Shown here one piece after another: positions 46,235 to 58,021 of a stretch of DNA of 64,000 nucleotides; position 1 is the stretch's first letter, and each line of letters begins with the position of its first letter. Position numbers and translations under genes: made by a program. Source of the stretch: Porodaedalea pini (taxonomy: Eukaryota > Basidiomycota > Agaricomycetes > Hymenochaetales > Hymenochaetaceae). Below the pieces are notes generated by a model. That model searched no databases. It had not been told where the DNA came from and was given only the letters and a program-made list of their open reading frames with translations. The stretch covers positions 2,728,001-2,792,000 of the forward strand of contig NBAY01000001.1 of assembly GCA_002794775.1 (NCBI GenBank). The letters run 5' to 3'.

Positions 46235-47173
46235 CTACTTCGTCGATTCCTGCTCGACCGCCGCCTGAGATTTGTCGTTCATGGCTTTCAGGCACTGGCC
46301 GATACCGACAGCAACGGCGCCGACGGCCTGCGCAGCACCGGAGGCAAGGAGCACTCCGCCCGCGCCTGCGCTGATGGCAGGGATGGACGGGATTGTTCCG
46401 ACAGTGATGAGGATGGCGGACATGGCGCTCATGACTTTCGGATGCTCCACCGTGAGGAAATCGAGCGCCGAGCAGGCGTTGACGAGCCATGCGGGGGCCT
46501 TGGTCACGGCTGTGAGGGCGGCTACATGCGATTATGCGTATGTTTTAGTACTCGGTTACGGGTAAGAAAGCGAGATGGGAGGCGGACCTGCGTCGTTGGG
46601 CGTGATAGTCATCGGCGGCGTGGTCTTGGCGACGACAACTTCGGTGCTCGCCTTCTCCTTCTCTTTCTCCTTCTCCTTGTCGGCAGGGTCCGCCTTGCCG
46701 ATGACCCACCAGCTCCCTTGCTTCTTGGGCATGGGGCGTTCGGTAATCGGTGGACTGACAGTCTTTGACTTCGGACTCGGCGAGCTCCCTATTCCCAAAC
46801 ATGTTTTGAGTACTCAAAGTAGTCCGAGCAAACGAAAAGAAGAAAAGAAAAACGCACAGCCGAGGTTCTGCACCGCGATCTTGAACTTCTTCCAGTTCCA
46901 GACGTGCTTGTTGCCAGTCATCTTCTGCATGACGAGTCCAAGCTCGTCGAGCCGCTCGCGCGGCTTCGGGCCCATGTAGTGGCGGCCGACGCGGTACCAG
47001 TAGTCCTTTGGCACCTTGCGTTCCTTGCAGCCGGCCTTGATCGCCTCGAGCCACGCGACCGGGTCGTCTTTCGCCTTGCCATAGAACATCGGCGGGGACT
47101 CCCAAGAGGCGTATAGCGCGTCGAGGTCGAAGGGCTTGATGCGGAGGGCGTCGAGCATAGTGGCGGAGGCCAT
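46235..47173 (-). CDS. Gag-like domain protein with glycine-rich hydrophobic C-terminus
   Basis: Exons 46858-47173, 46588-46788 and 46235-46521 sum to 804 nt (267 aa). The first about 105 residues resemble a retrotransposon-type Gag/capsid fragment: PPMFYGKAKDDPVAWLEAIK, KVPKDYWYRVGRHYMGP, WNWKKFKIAVQNLGW. The middle is a charged linker (KEKEKEKEKAS). The last exon encodes PAWLVNACSALDFLTVEHPK, then a glycine/alanine-rich hydrophobic stretch (IPAISAGAGGVLLASGAAQA) resembling a glycine zipper that could insert in membranes. All three exons are intact with good splice sites, no pol follows, and no LTRs are seen. This looks like a host gene rather than a live element. The function is unknown. 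Confidence 0.7.
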
Positions 47174-48022
47174 GGACGCTGTGGGTGCTGCGCTAATAGT
47201 AAGAGTTGCTGCAGCGAGTGTCTAGAGGGTAGAGACGGTACGTCAGTCGTACCAAGGCAGCTCGTGTTTTTATAAGACTGCCGATGGTGGCTTGTTTGCG
47301 TGGCTTTGCAGAAGGTATCGGCTAGCTCGAGCCTCGTTTCCTCGTCGTGTTTCATCTGCTGAACACAAGGCATTCCACCCCCGTGCCGCGATCGGGTGCG
47401 CACTCGAACGATCCACTGTCCGAATGACCTTTGCAGCCTCTGAATACGAGGGGCTTTGCACCGTTTGAGGCTTGGAAGAAGGAAGATACAGGGGCCAGCC
47501 ACGATCGCTTGAATGAAAGAAGAGGCTTCATTTCCCGCCAAGAATAATCACGCGTAAGTCAGCGGGAGATAGCTCTCTTCCGCATAGAGGGACACGGACA
47601 CGGGCAAGGGCATGCAGTGTTGAGCTTGAGCTTGAAAGTGTGCATGTATATGTAAGTAAGGGAATTCACATTGGGTTCCCTGTTCCGCATCTCCGTGTTT
47701 TGTACTTGGAGTCCACCGGACCAGGAATTTTATGTCAAGTGTGCTCAAGTGTTCAAGGGTAGTGAATTACGGAGACTGGAGTGCTAGACGGCTTCCTCGT
47801 GTAGACTTCATTTCGGGAGAAACTGGGCTGTGAAGGGGACGAGGCTGAGGGCAACGTGAAAGCAGCCTGAGTGCAAAGACAAGCTTGAGTTAGTTGCGGT
47901 TACCAAGTTCGGTAATCGCGTGTTCTGGCGGCACCGCGTTTGTATCACTGAACTGCGGTCTGCCCTACTTAGCAGACCTTACATCGAAGTCAGAATTTCC
48001 TTATCCTTAAAGTGTGTCTAGG
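47174..48022. other. Divergent gene-free region
   Basis: About 850 bp between the Gag-like gene (-) and ARPC5 (+). GC-poor, with short frames only. No repeat or RNA gene was recognised. Confidence 0.6.
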
Positions 48023-48758
48023 ATGGAGTTCGCGTTCCGCAAGATCGATATCGACGCATACGACGAGGACGTGCTGCTCGAGGAGGAGCTGTACGACGCC
48101 GATCCACGCGACCCCGCACAGGTCCTCGCCGACACGAAAGCGAAGGCGGCCACGGTGCGGAGCGCGCTTGCAAGGTGAGTCTGAATCCGTGGTAAAGCTT
48201 TGGGTGCAGTGACTAATGTGGACTGGCCTTGCGTGCGGCTCAGAGGGGACGTGCCCGGAGCGCTCAACACCGTACTGGAGGGCGCGCCGTATGGACCGAA
48301 CGTCGAGGAGGCGAAGGTGCGCCCCTGACGGACTCTTCAAACCCCTTCTCTGCATCCCTCTCCTCACACATGGCTTTTTTTCCCCTGCAGAACACGAATC
48401 TGCAGACCCTGCTCTCAATCCTCGGCAGCACAAAGGCAGCGGAGATCCCAGGGATCCTGAAGGCGCTCTCGCAAGACGCGCAGGATACGCTGATGAAGTA
48501 CCTCTACAAGGGCATGGCGATGCCTGGCTGGGGTGATGTCAGCGGAAGCGTGCTACTCGGGTGGCATGAAAAGGTGCGGTGTTCTCCCCCCCTCCCCTCC
48601 CCCCCCTTTTTTTTTTGCTTTCATATGCGCTTTTCGCGTTTCGGAGAGACGTCATTGCGAGACAAACGAGTACTGACGTTTCGGTTTGTGGACAGTTGAC
48701 GGAGATTGCAGGAACTGGGTGCATCGTGCGTGTTATGACGGACAGACGGGCTGTATGA
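48023..48758 (+). CDS. ARPC5: Arp2/3 complex subunit 5 (p16-Arc)
   Basis: Smallest structural subunit of the Arp2/3 complex, which nucleates branched actin at endocytic sites. Exons 48023-48174, 48244-48316, 48391-48573 and 48696-48758 sum to 471 nt (156 aa), the normal length. Conserved stretches: FRKIDIDAYDEDVL, QVLADTKAKAATVRSALARG, GALNTVLEGAPYGP, AAEIPGILKALSQDAQDTLM, KYLYKGMAMPGWGD and the C-terminal EIAGTGCIVRVMTDRRAV. The gene is intact. Its 5' side faces an intergenic region shared with the Gag-like gene. Confidence 0.96.
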
Positions 48759-49795
48759 TATCTGGACTCGGATTCGAGATTTAATTGTAAGAAATTCACG
48801 GTGTTTGACGCTTTGCGTCCTGGAGGACCTTCGTAAGTCTTGCTACACCGCTCTTTTCTTTCCTCTTCTTTTGCTATTTTCTTCTCGAGAGTCTGTACGA
48901 TCTCTGCGATTGCAATCAATGCTGGCCTGCGGACTCGACGATGCCTGGGGTGATACGCGCAAAAGTATAGTCATCGGCCGCTGGTGACGTCTTGTGCTGC
49001 ACACGACTCGAAGAGCAAAAATCCTGGCTTCCCGGAGATGTTTCGGACATTTAGGTGTTCAGTTGCGAAATGTGGCTTTGATCACGGCTTATTTGAGGAG
49101 CTCAAAAGCATCTGGCATATCGTACGTCCTTGTCATTTCTCATCTGGTGCTGTCTCTCTTCAGTCACCTATCAATACGGATCCCATACATATGTGTACAA
49201 AGTTTGTTCTGTACAGTTAAGACACAGGTACTGTACTTTAACTCTCTCCAGCTGCCTTTACTAATTGTTATTGTATGCGGTCCCTTGACTTAGCCTCTAC
49301 TGCGATTACGGGAAAGAGAGCACGGATCTGCTTGTTCCTTCGACGTCAAAGCTCAAGGTTACTACATGCTGCTCGTCGTCCACTTTTCCTCTGCTAGTGC
49401 CTCGTTTTCTGCCCAGAAAGCGCAGAAAGCTCCTGCAACACGGAAGAGTCACGAACATCAGAATCAGTTACTTCTGGATAGCTGACTATTGTTGGCAAGT
49501 GACATGCAAGACCTGATCCTGCAATGAGAATGCGCTACAAAGTGAATGGTTTGCTCCTGGATAAGAACCTTCACATCGTTCAGAAGACCGAGCGCATTCA
49601 AGTCTGCTGACATCCTGCGGGCTTGTTAACGCGCCAGTCTTGCATTCGGCGCCTTGTGCCTAAACATTTCCACACTCTGGATAACTTTGTCGACTCACTT
49701 GATGTTGAATTAAGGTGTGAAAATGCGTGATGTGCTCGGTGAATCGCGGTCAACGTTTTGTTGGCCTTCTGAACTTCCCTGATATCGGTCCGTCA
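48759..49795. other. Gene-free spacer
   Basis: About 1 kb downstream of ARPC5. Frames are short and on both strands. No domain, RNA gene, or repeat longer than a few bases was recognised. Confidence 0.6.
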
Positions 49796-49969
49796 ACATG
49801 CGAAGAAGAAAGCCCAATTTTTTGATCAAAGAGAAGAGACGCGAAAGAGGGTGAGAGAGGGAATTATGCAGGAAGCCAGTGTGCATGCGGGTGAGGGAAA
49901 GAAATGAGCGAGCCGTGCGGAGGAACGCAAGAAAGGGGGGACGCCGACGTGAGAGACGCGCATTTCCTT

Positions 49970-50667
49970 AGTTCCCGCCTCGTACAGCAGCATTCGATGG
50001 CGTCCGATTCGCCACCGCCACCGCACAACACCCCAACGACAGCACAGGCGGTCCTAAGAAGGGAGGCAGCCTCGTCGCCCGCTATCGAACGACGCTGGCG
50101 GCCCTGTCGGCGCGCACGGGGACGGCGCTCCCGGCGCTTGTGACGAGCTTCGCGGTGCTGCACGAGGCGACGGCAGTCGTCCCGCTGGTAGGCGTGTTCT
50201 ATGCGTGCCGGACCTTTGGGGTCGGCGAGCGCGCTGTGCGCTATGCGCGCGAGGCGGGCGGAGGAGGAGGAGGAGGAGGAGAGGACAGCTGGATGGCAGG
50301 CGTGAGTGAGCGGTGGATGGCGGAAGGGGAGCAGTGGGCGGGCAGGGTCGGTCGGCGGTATGGCATTTGGGGCTTCGAGAAGGGCGGCGACAGGCCCAAG
50401 CCCGACAACAGCTCGTCGTCGTCGTCGTCGTCGTCCTCACCGACGGGGGCGGGCGTCGCGGGCGATGTTGCGAACGCGCTGGTTGCGTACTGTGCTACGA
50501 AGGTCAGGCCCGTCCTTGTGAGAAACTTGAATAATAATTAAATTTTGCTCGTCCAGGCGCTGCTGCCCGTGCGCATCGGGCTCTCGCTGTACTTTGCTCC
50601 TGCGTTTGCGCGACGGGTAGTCACCCCCGTCGCGCGCAGCGTCGGCGGCGTGTTTAGGCGTAGATAA
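49970..50667 (+). CDS. Small fungal membrane protein, probably mitochondrial; start unresolved
   Basis: The recognisable core is SLVARYRTTLAALSARTGTA, VTSFAVLHEATAVVPLVGVF (a hydrophobic helix), FGVGERAVRYARE, a Gly-tract, WGFEKGGDRPKP, a Ser-tract, then after an intron ALLPVRIGLSLYFAPAFARR and VTPVARSVGGVFRRR. The SFAVLHEATAVVPL...LLPVRIGLSLYF pattern is that of small conserved fungal mitochondrial membrane proteins, but I cannot name the family safely. The coding frame has no ATG nearby. It can be extended upstream to an acceptor-like CCTTAG at about 49969, and an exon 1 starting MRRRKPNFLIKEKRRERG (49798) with donor GTGAGA is possible. The ATG at 49998 is in a different frame. Confidence 0.6.
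50259..50283 (+). repeat. (GGA)n microsatellite encoding a Gly run
   Basis: About eight GGA units inside the small membrane-protein gene, coding for polyglycine. A matching (TCG)n run lies further on at 50412-50435, coding for polyserine. Both are slippage-prone coding tracts. Confidence 0.8.
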
Positions 50668-50892
50668 TAATGATAATTTAAAATGAATAGAAAATGGAAC
50701 AGAATAATATGGGTTGATGGGGATTGGCCATTGATGCGCTCGGAGACCGCGTTCGATTCAGCCTAACTAAGCCGCTAAAATACCAGGCCTCTCTTCAACA
50801 TCAACGACGAGAGAGACGCGACTGCCTCCCTCGCCGCGTCCCTCAACAACGCCCTCGACGTCGCCGGCCCATGCAAGCCGCGCCGCCCCGTG

Positions 50893-53800
50893 ATGAAGAA
50901 GCTCTTCAAGACGCATGCAAAGCAGCCGCAGCCGCAGGTGCAGGTGCAGCAAGACGATCTCGAACGCGAGAGGGACAGGGACCGTGACCCTCGCTCGATC
51001 TCGCCGTTCACCGTCCTCCCCAATCCACCCTCGCCCGATGCGCAGTATTATGCGCTGTACCAGCAGCAGCAGCAGCAGCAGCAGACAGTGCCGAGGGAGC
51101 GGATACACAGCGACCGCGATAGAGAGCGTGACCGTGCCTACCGCAACTCGATGGTTACATACCCCTCCTCCTCGGACGATATCTCCAACTGGGAGCTCAT
51201 CCAGGGCCACAGCCACGGCCACGGCCAGCATACCCACACCCATCCGTATAGACAGCAGCAAAAGCACGATGTGCAAGACAGGGAGCGCTCCGCATCGCTG
51301 GCATCTCTCTCCGCTCTCCCCGGCAGCGCCAGTGCCAGCGCCCTGCCCAACCCGCATCCCTACACGCAATCTCAGCCTGCATACGCACAGCCCTATCCCC
51401 AGGCGCACTCTGCTTCGCGCACGTCGTCGCTCAACTCCCTCCCACCCGGCGCGTCCCAGCCCGCCGCCGCCGCTGCGCCTGGATCCGGACCGCCACCCGG
51501 CTCCGCAGGCTCGTACGCCCCGTCGCCGACCTCCCCGGCCGGCACCGGCGTGTTGCGCAAGAAGAATCCCGCCGCGCCGCAGATGCAGCAGCCGCAGCCG
51601 CAGCCGCAAACGAAGGACACGCAGCCGGGGCGCGCGAACCCCAGCACTGCTGCTATACTGCGTGCGCTCGACCCGAGTATGCTAGGCGGCATCGGCCCGC
51701 CTGTGCAGCACCAGCAGAGAGTCCCTCTAGTATCCGTTCCGTCCGTCCGTTCAGCCAATTCACGCGGCGCCGAACGCGACGCGCATGCGCACGCACATCC
51801 ACACCCGCACCTCCGCGTCCCAGCTCTGGCGTCCCGCAGAGAAAAGGCCCGAAGCACGCGCGACAGGAGCCGTTCGCTCTCGCTCTCCGACATCGAGTTC
51901 GGCGCAGGCGAGGTGGAGAGCGACGACGATGTGAACAATCGCTCCACGGAGCACGATGGCGATGCTGATCACGACTCGCTGGATCTGGAGCGGCAGGCGC
52001 GCGAGGCACGCTGGCGGGAACGCGATCTCGAAATAGAGGGAAAGACGCCGAGGAAGGGAGGGAGGGACAGCAGGGGGTTCTTTGAGCGCCTGCAGCTCGG
52101 AGATGGGGAGGCAAAGAGGGAGAGGGCCGGGTCCAAGGAAAGGGAGGAGAAGGAGAGAGAAAAGAAGGAAAAGGAGAGGAAGGAGAAAGAGGACTGGAAA
52201 GTACAATGGACAAATATCTTCTCGACCGCAAAGGACAAAGACAAAGAACGTGTCAAGAGTAAAAAGGACATCGACAGCGTCGACCTACTTTCTTCCTCTT
52301 CGCACCCGCGCCTCAATATCTCAAGTCCTCTTCCTCTCATGCAGCCCCCTACGCACGCTACCCCCAACGCCAATCCGAATGTAACCATAGACGGCGGCCA
52401 CCACCACCACCACACGCACCTAGCAGCGAACGCGTCCGCTGTCCAGATACAGGGGCCTAACGCACAGGCTCAAGCCCAGGGTGACCCGTTGGCCCGCATG
52501 GTCGGTCTTTTCGTTTCGCCTAACTATGAAGGTGTGAATTGGGCGCTTGCGCTTGAGCTGTGCGAGCAGACGAAGGGAAGCGAGAGGAAAGATGGGAAAG
52601 AAGGACGGGATACGAAAGAGGGAGAGGCGAATGCGAAGAGCGTGGCGAAGGCGTTGAGAAAAGAACTGAAGTGCGTGCGGTCTCTCTTTGTTTTGATATT
52701 ACGGCTATTTGCCATTTTCTCGGTCTTTGCTATTTTTACATTATGAATTAACGGGAATTTGTCTTGTGTTATAGGTATGCAAGACCTTCTGAGCAGCTGG
52801 GCGCAGTAACGGTAAGTTTTGTTGCGGTTCTTGTCTATAAGAGATACATCTGAGCTGGTTTATTATGATTTAGCTATGGGCAGTGATGCTACAAAATGCC
52901 TCGGACTACTTCATAAGTATGTTCTCCTTTCCTCTCCTCAACTCTTACGTCTCTTTTCTGCTCTTTTCAACCCTCCAAGTCTCAAGGGACCACTGGGCTA
53001 TCATGCTTTGAATCATTAATGTGCAAATAATTGGAGACTGATAAATCGAAGCCCAGACAAGTTCCCGCAAGTTCTTAGACGTCGTCGAGGATATTTTGCT
53101 CCACTCACGCTCCGCAATCGTGCGTGAACGCCTGCTCGAGGTCCTGGGTGCTGCAGTCTACCTGTCTAGTGAAAAGGGTGCGTACCGCTTTTTCCACATT
53201 GCCTAGACGCCCGACCCGGAATGCATAGACTGATAGATCATCCATGGTGGGTGGTGAAAAATTAGGCGGGAAGGATGCTGCGAAGCGCGAAAACTTCAGG
53301 GCGCTGTGGCGGAAGGTGAAGCCTGAGATACTTCCCGATGAAGTGCGTGATATTATTATTCCCGATGTTATACTGTGAACTGAGACTGAGACTGAATCGG
53401 CGTTGACGATAGGGTATGCCGCTGACTACGGACAACGCGATGTTTCGTTCTCCACCGACCGCTTTACATCCTGACAGAGACGCGGATCGTAGACGGGTGA
53501 GGCTATATTTCTTCTCTTCTTCTCGCTAGATGCTATGAATTCTCATTTCGTGCTTCTTACTTTGTGCTTGTACATGTACTCTTAGATGCGACCGCCGATG
53601 AACGATGAACGATCCTCCCGGAACGGGATCATACCCGTGGATGAGGACATGCGTCGTCTGTTCCAGGAATGTAAGATCGGGCGCGGAAACGCAGCACTGC
53701 TGAACGAGGCGCTGGCGTTTGCGACGCCGGAAGACTTGAAGGAGAAGGACATCATCAAGGTACGTACATCTCTCAATTTGGAACGCAAGTTATGTTTTGA

Positions 53801-55093
53801 GTCAGCGAACACGGTTGATTGCAGGAGTTCTATGCGAAGTGTCGCGCCTCGCAGGAATTAATCCACGCGCAGATCCCTTGGGCATCGGCGGGTGCGGAGC
53901 ATTCGCGTATGCGCCAGCTCGAGGCTGTCGACGACGATGCTTTGCAGACCTTAGACGAACTGCCATCGACGCGAGAGGAGAAGCTCCTCGCGGAGCTGCT
54001 GTGCGCGAACGAGGAACTCGCGGAGGCATTACGTATCTATGGAGATATCGAAAGGATTGGGTTTGAGAGTGAGGAAGAGAGGAAAGCGAGAGAGAGGTCG
54101 AAGGTGGAGATAAGAGGGAATGCGGCGGTGAGTGTGTTCTGTTGCCTGGGCGGCTAGTCCTTCGGCTTGAGGAAATGAAGGATACTGATGATGTTTGATG
54201 GCTCAGGATTATCAGCTAAGCGCAGAAACGTCTACTTTCCTTGCTGCACCTTCAATTGCGCCATCCAGCTCTCGCTCGCAGTCGCCCTCGAGTCTGTTTA
54301 TGAATTCACAGCCCTCCCAAGTCTCTTTTCTTCCACCTTCTTCCGACACCACTAGGTATGCGGGGGAGTCTACTCCGGCGTCTACGTTACATCAGCACCT
54401 CATGCAAGTCCAGTCTCCTCATGTCTCGGGCTCAGACAGCTCGCACAGTTACAGTCAAAGCCACCTTGCTCCCGCGCCCTGTCGGCCGTTGCACGGACCC
54501 CGTTCGCCTGCGCCATCTGGAGCCGTCGCTGCAGCACCCGGTGTGCTCTCGCGCACGCCGTCTCCTGTGCAAGCATCTCGTCCGAGCTCGGTAGCACATT
54601 CCAGACGGACTTCGGTGGACACGAATCCGGATGCAATGGATGTGGGCAGGAGGGCAGAGAAAGTTGCCGTTGATGGAACCTACCTTTACGGCGCTGCGCA
54701 GAGTGACGTCCTACCCCCTGAGTCATACGAGCCTGGTGGCGGAGTCGTGAAGCTGAGTGAGAAGGCAGCGGGGAAACGGAGGATGCTGGATGATGCGGCT
54801 GACTTGCAAGATGGTTTGTGTTTTTTTTTTTACGCTTGTCTTCGCGTTCCTGACTTCTTATCATCGGCATGCTTCTAGGACACGACGGCCTACCGAACGA
54901 GGAGGCCATACACCTGGATGACGTGCCCCCAGACGCGTTGCGGCCAGACTTTGATGATACGGAAGATGCTTACGACGACGAGACGCTCGGTCCTGACCGA
55001 TGGAAGATTAAGGTGCACTACGCGTACGATGCAGCAGCCGAACGGACAAAAGAGCGTATTCGAGAGGGCATGCTTTGCGGTGGCCTGGGGTAG
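50893..55093 (+). CDS. VHS-GAT domain adaptor protein with long disordered N-terminus
   Basis: Ubiquitin/cargo-binding adaptor of endosomal or actin-linked endocytic sorting (GGA/TOM1/Lsb5-like). The N-terminus (MKKLFKTHAKQPQPQVQVQQ) begins about 500 disordered residues with poly-Gln, His-rich (GHSHGHGQHTHTH and GGHHHHHTH) and charged Lys/Glu stretches. The VHS domain starts RMVGLFVSPNYEGVNWALAL and, after introns, continues LWAVMLQNASDYF, SSRKFLDVVEDILLHSRSAI and ENFRALWRKVKPEI. The GAT helices read DEDMRRLFQECKIGRGNAAL, SQELIHAQIPWASA and LLAELLCANEELAEALRIYG. The end is Ser/Pro-rich with a conserved-looking tail (LGPDRWKIKVHYAYDA). An open stretch before 50893 is preceded by a good acceptor (ATACCAG at about 50787), so a short upstream exon is possible. 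Confidence 0.83.
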
Positions 55094-55631
55094 CGGCCTC
55101 CAGTCGCATGTGCAGCGCGACGGTGCTTGTTGTGGATCCTTCTATACGTACCTACAATTTAGCTAGCTCGCGCATGCTTAGGATGCGAGGAAAATACCAC
55201 TGTTAGCAGTGCATGTGTTGACTCTTGGGTGAAAGTGTCAGCCCCATACAGTTCTCCTTGCTGGTGTAGAAAGTGAATTTCGCCCGTGAGCGTTGCGCCC
55301 TCTCGTCGGTGCGTTTCAGGATATCTGCTATCCACCTTGCCTACAGTATTATGGACTTAGTACTGTACGAAAAATGAGCCAAATCATACAGGATCTTTCT
55401 TTACGATTCCTGAGCTTATAAAAGACTGTGCTTTGATCTTGTACACCTGCCCAATGAAGAAGCCAACTATCAGCCAGAAAGAAAAAGGAAAGGAAGTCAT
55501 ATTTTGATATGAGGACTATAACGGGCTACTCTACATATACAGTACATATACACGCACTGAGTCCCACAAAAGCACGGAGATAAAATGGATGCGCCTAATC
55601 GTAGGCGCAAAGAGATCTTTGGTCACCCAGT
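55094..55631. other. Convergent gene-free spacer
   Basis: Lies between the VHS-GAT gene (+) and the amylase gene (-). A minus-strand frame continues through 55531, but that is the frameshifted amylase frame, not a separate gene. Nothing else was recognised. Confidence 0.6.
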
Positions 55632-57346
55632 TTAGAGGAAAGATATGAGCGCTACGACAGCCATGGCAGACGCCGCCAGAGACCAAGACACTTTCGCCGT
55701 TCGCATCGACACGCTTGTCGACAGTGTCTGGAAACCACCGCACAGGGTCGAATGGGCCAGAGCCGACTGCGGAAGAAGGACGAGCGGGAGACCGTTCTTG
55801 CCGCGAGTCGTTATGCTGCCGTCGTCGCCCGTAACGACGAGGGAGCACGAGAGCATGTCGACGAACGTTGTGTTGGGGGCGAAGCCGGAGTCTGAGCTGG
55901 ATATGTTCCAGGCGGGCGTGGACGCGTTCCCGCCGTTCGAGAGTAGCGCGAGCATGGGTGGCTTCAGGAGTGCGAGCGTCCCGTTGCCCGAGGCGAGGAG
56001 CTTTCACGGGGGTCGAGTGGAACTCTCTCGAGGCGGAGGCAGCGAGCTTGCGCGCGGCGTTGAGCGTGGTGACGTGCTCGATCATCGCCCCGGACTTCTG
56101 CATACCAGAAAGCCAGAGTGCCTCGCGGTTGTCGGGGTCCCGCGCGCCCTCGAAGCCCTGTTCCTGCCCATAGTAGACGATGGGCATGCCGTCGGTCGCG
56201 AACGTCCAGGCCATGGCGTTCTTGATGAGCGACTGGTCCTGCGTGAGCGACTGGAAGCGCGGCTGGTCGTGGTTCTCCATGAACGCTCCGGTAGCGAAGG
56301 CGCCCGTCTTGTATTTCTGCTGTGTGCCTCGCATGACGCCGACGAGAGAGGAGAGGTCGCCCTTTGGACTCGAGAAGGCCTGCTGGAGCTGGAAGTAGGC
56401 CGGGTAGTCGAGCACGCTGTCGAGCACCGTCGTGTAGTTCGCGGCGTAGTCCGTGTCGTTGCTGATGACCTCGCCCATTGTGAACACGCTCGCGTTTGCT
56501 GCGAATGCCGGCCAGAAGTCCTTGCGGATATGCTTTGCGGCATCGAGGCGGAGACCGTCGATGTTGTACTCACTGACCGTGTTGTTGATCCACATGTTGA
56601 GCATGTCGACGACCGTCCGGTTCTCGGTGTTGAGGTCCGGCAAGGCGACCTTGCCGTCCCCGAGCCAGCAGTTCTCGACCTCCCACTGGTTGCTGGGGTC
56701 GTCGATCGAGCACTGCTTGTGGTAGTTCGTCTCGTTCATGAAGGGGAGAAGCCACGAGACGTTCGCAGGCGTGGAGTTCGCGCCCATGTGGTTCACGTTG
56801 ACGTCGAGCATGAGGTACATCTCACGGGCGTGCAGCGCAGAGACGAGGCCCTTGAGGTCCACCGCATCTCCGAAATTCTTGTTGAGGGTGTTGAGGTCAC
56901 CGGTCCAGTACCTGGAGAGGGTCATGACGGGTTAGGACTTGGAAGTGGGGGGGCGGCTGACACATGTCATCGAGACACCGAGTTTGGAATATACGACGTA
57001 CCCGTGGTAGGCATCTCCTTCCTCTGTGGTGTTGACATTTGTCGAGATAGGCGAAATCCAGACGGCGTCGAAGCCCATGCCATGGATGTAGTCGAGGTTG
57101 TTTATGATGCCGCGCCAGTCCCCGCCGCAGTATGCTCTCTCTGTCGTGTTGCACGGCGGATACGTGCCATTGCCGATAGCAAAGCGATCCGTGACAATCT
57201 GCGCCAGGACGCTTCAGCAAAAGGGATCATGTCATATATTTTTAATTAGGAACCTGGTATATAGAACGGGATCTCCACTGCTCGGCGGTTGCGGCGAAGG
57301 CGGAGAGCGCAAGGGCTTGAAGGGTAAGAGTGGTGGCAGCACGCAT
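55632..57346 (-). pseudogene. Secreted GH13 alpha-amylase with C-terminal frameshift
   Basis: Endo-acting alpha-1,4-glucan hydrolase. ATG at 57346 begins a signal peptide (MRAATTLTLQALALSAFAAT). Two introns follow; the second joins AYHG to YWTGDLNTLNKNF. The catalytic regions are complete: DVNVNHMG, GLRLDAAKH (nucleophile Asp), MGEVISN (acid/base Glu) and FMENHDQPR (third Asp). After EFHSTPV the open frame becomes Arg-rich nonsense to 55531. One base earlier or later, the frame gives KLLASGNGTLALLKPPMLAL, a normal amylase end, and finishes with a hydrophobic tail (AASAMAVVALISFL) like a GPI signal. The shift sits in a C5/A3 run at about 56001-56012. A 46-nt intron with a weak GTGAAA donor could also restore frame but would delete conserved residues. 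Confidence 0.82.
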
Positions 57347-58021
57347 GATTGAAAAGAGTGTATGTGTTTTAGAAGTGTCCGCAAGAAGAGGAGGCGGTGG
57401 AGGAGGAGAAGGAAGAGGGGGGAAGAAAAGGAGGCACTGGAGAGGAAACCAGCCGAGTTCGCAATTTTAAAGACAGGATTTGAGGCTGACCGTTGATCGA
57501 CTCATTGGAGGGCTGACTAGACCGAGGCTGACTCTATGACTTCATTACGCCTTTGGATTCCCTTGAGGACAGTAGAGGTGTTTACATTGAGTTGAGGACA
57601 CTAGTTCAGTAGTTGAATTCTCCAGGGTATCCCAAGCGGTGTTACGTGGGTGAACATGAGCCATCAAGCAGAAGCCCAGAGATAAACCAGCATTCAGGTC
57701 GTTGCTGACTTGACCATTCGCTTTAGGTTCTCTGCCAGCCATCGTAGATTCTTTTGAATAAAAATGACCGTGCTGTGAGGGTGTCTGAAATGTAGCAATG
57801 AACCAAAAGACACGATTAATTTTACGCGGGTTGTATTCGTGAGAACCGCGACGACAGGCTTATGAACGTGATACCTTTCTTCCCTATTATGACTCAGGCG
57901 CCGCGGAGGTCAGCTCTACCCGAAGGACAACGATGAAAGACGCCGTGTTTTTCTACCTGTGCTCTACCACCGCAGTCTAAATGGCCTCTGGCTCGGACAA
58001 GGGGCACCGGCGCGTCTGCCG
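57347..58021. other. Divergent gene-free region
   Basis: Between the amylase (-) and thioesterase (+) starts. It has a purine-rich GAGGAGG tract (57385-57440) close to the amylase start. No other gene was recognised. Confidence 0.55.

Noticed and set aside
50740..50765. Possible tRNA B-box (GCGTTCGATTC)
   Set aside because: No A-box at the right distance and no cloverleaf can be drawn around it.
50767..51609. 280-codon minus-strand frame over the VHS-GAT N-terminus
   Set aside because: Arg/Leu/Gly-rich shadow of the Gln/Pro-rich coding strand, with no motif.
55645..57249. 534-codon plus-strand frame opposite the amylase gene
   Set aside because: It is the mirror of a GC-rich coding region. 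It has no domain, is Val/Arg/Glu-rich as expected for antisense frames, and the minus strand clearly encodes GH13 motifs.
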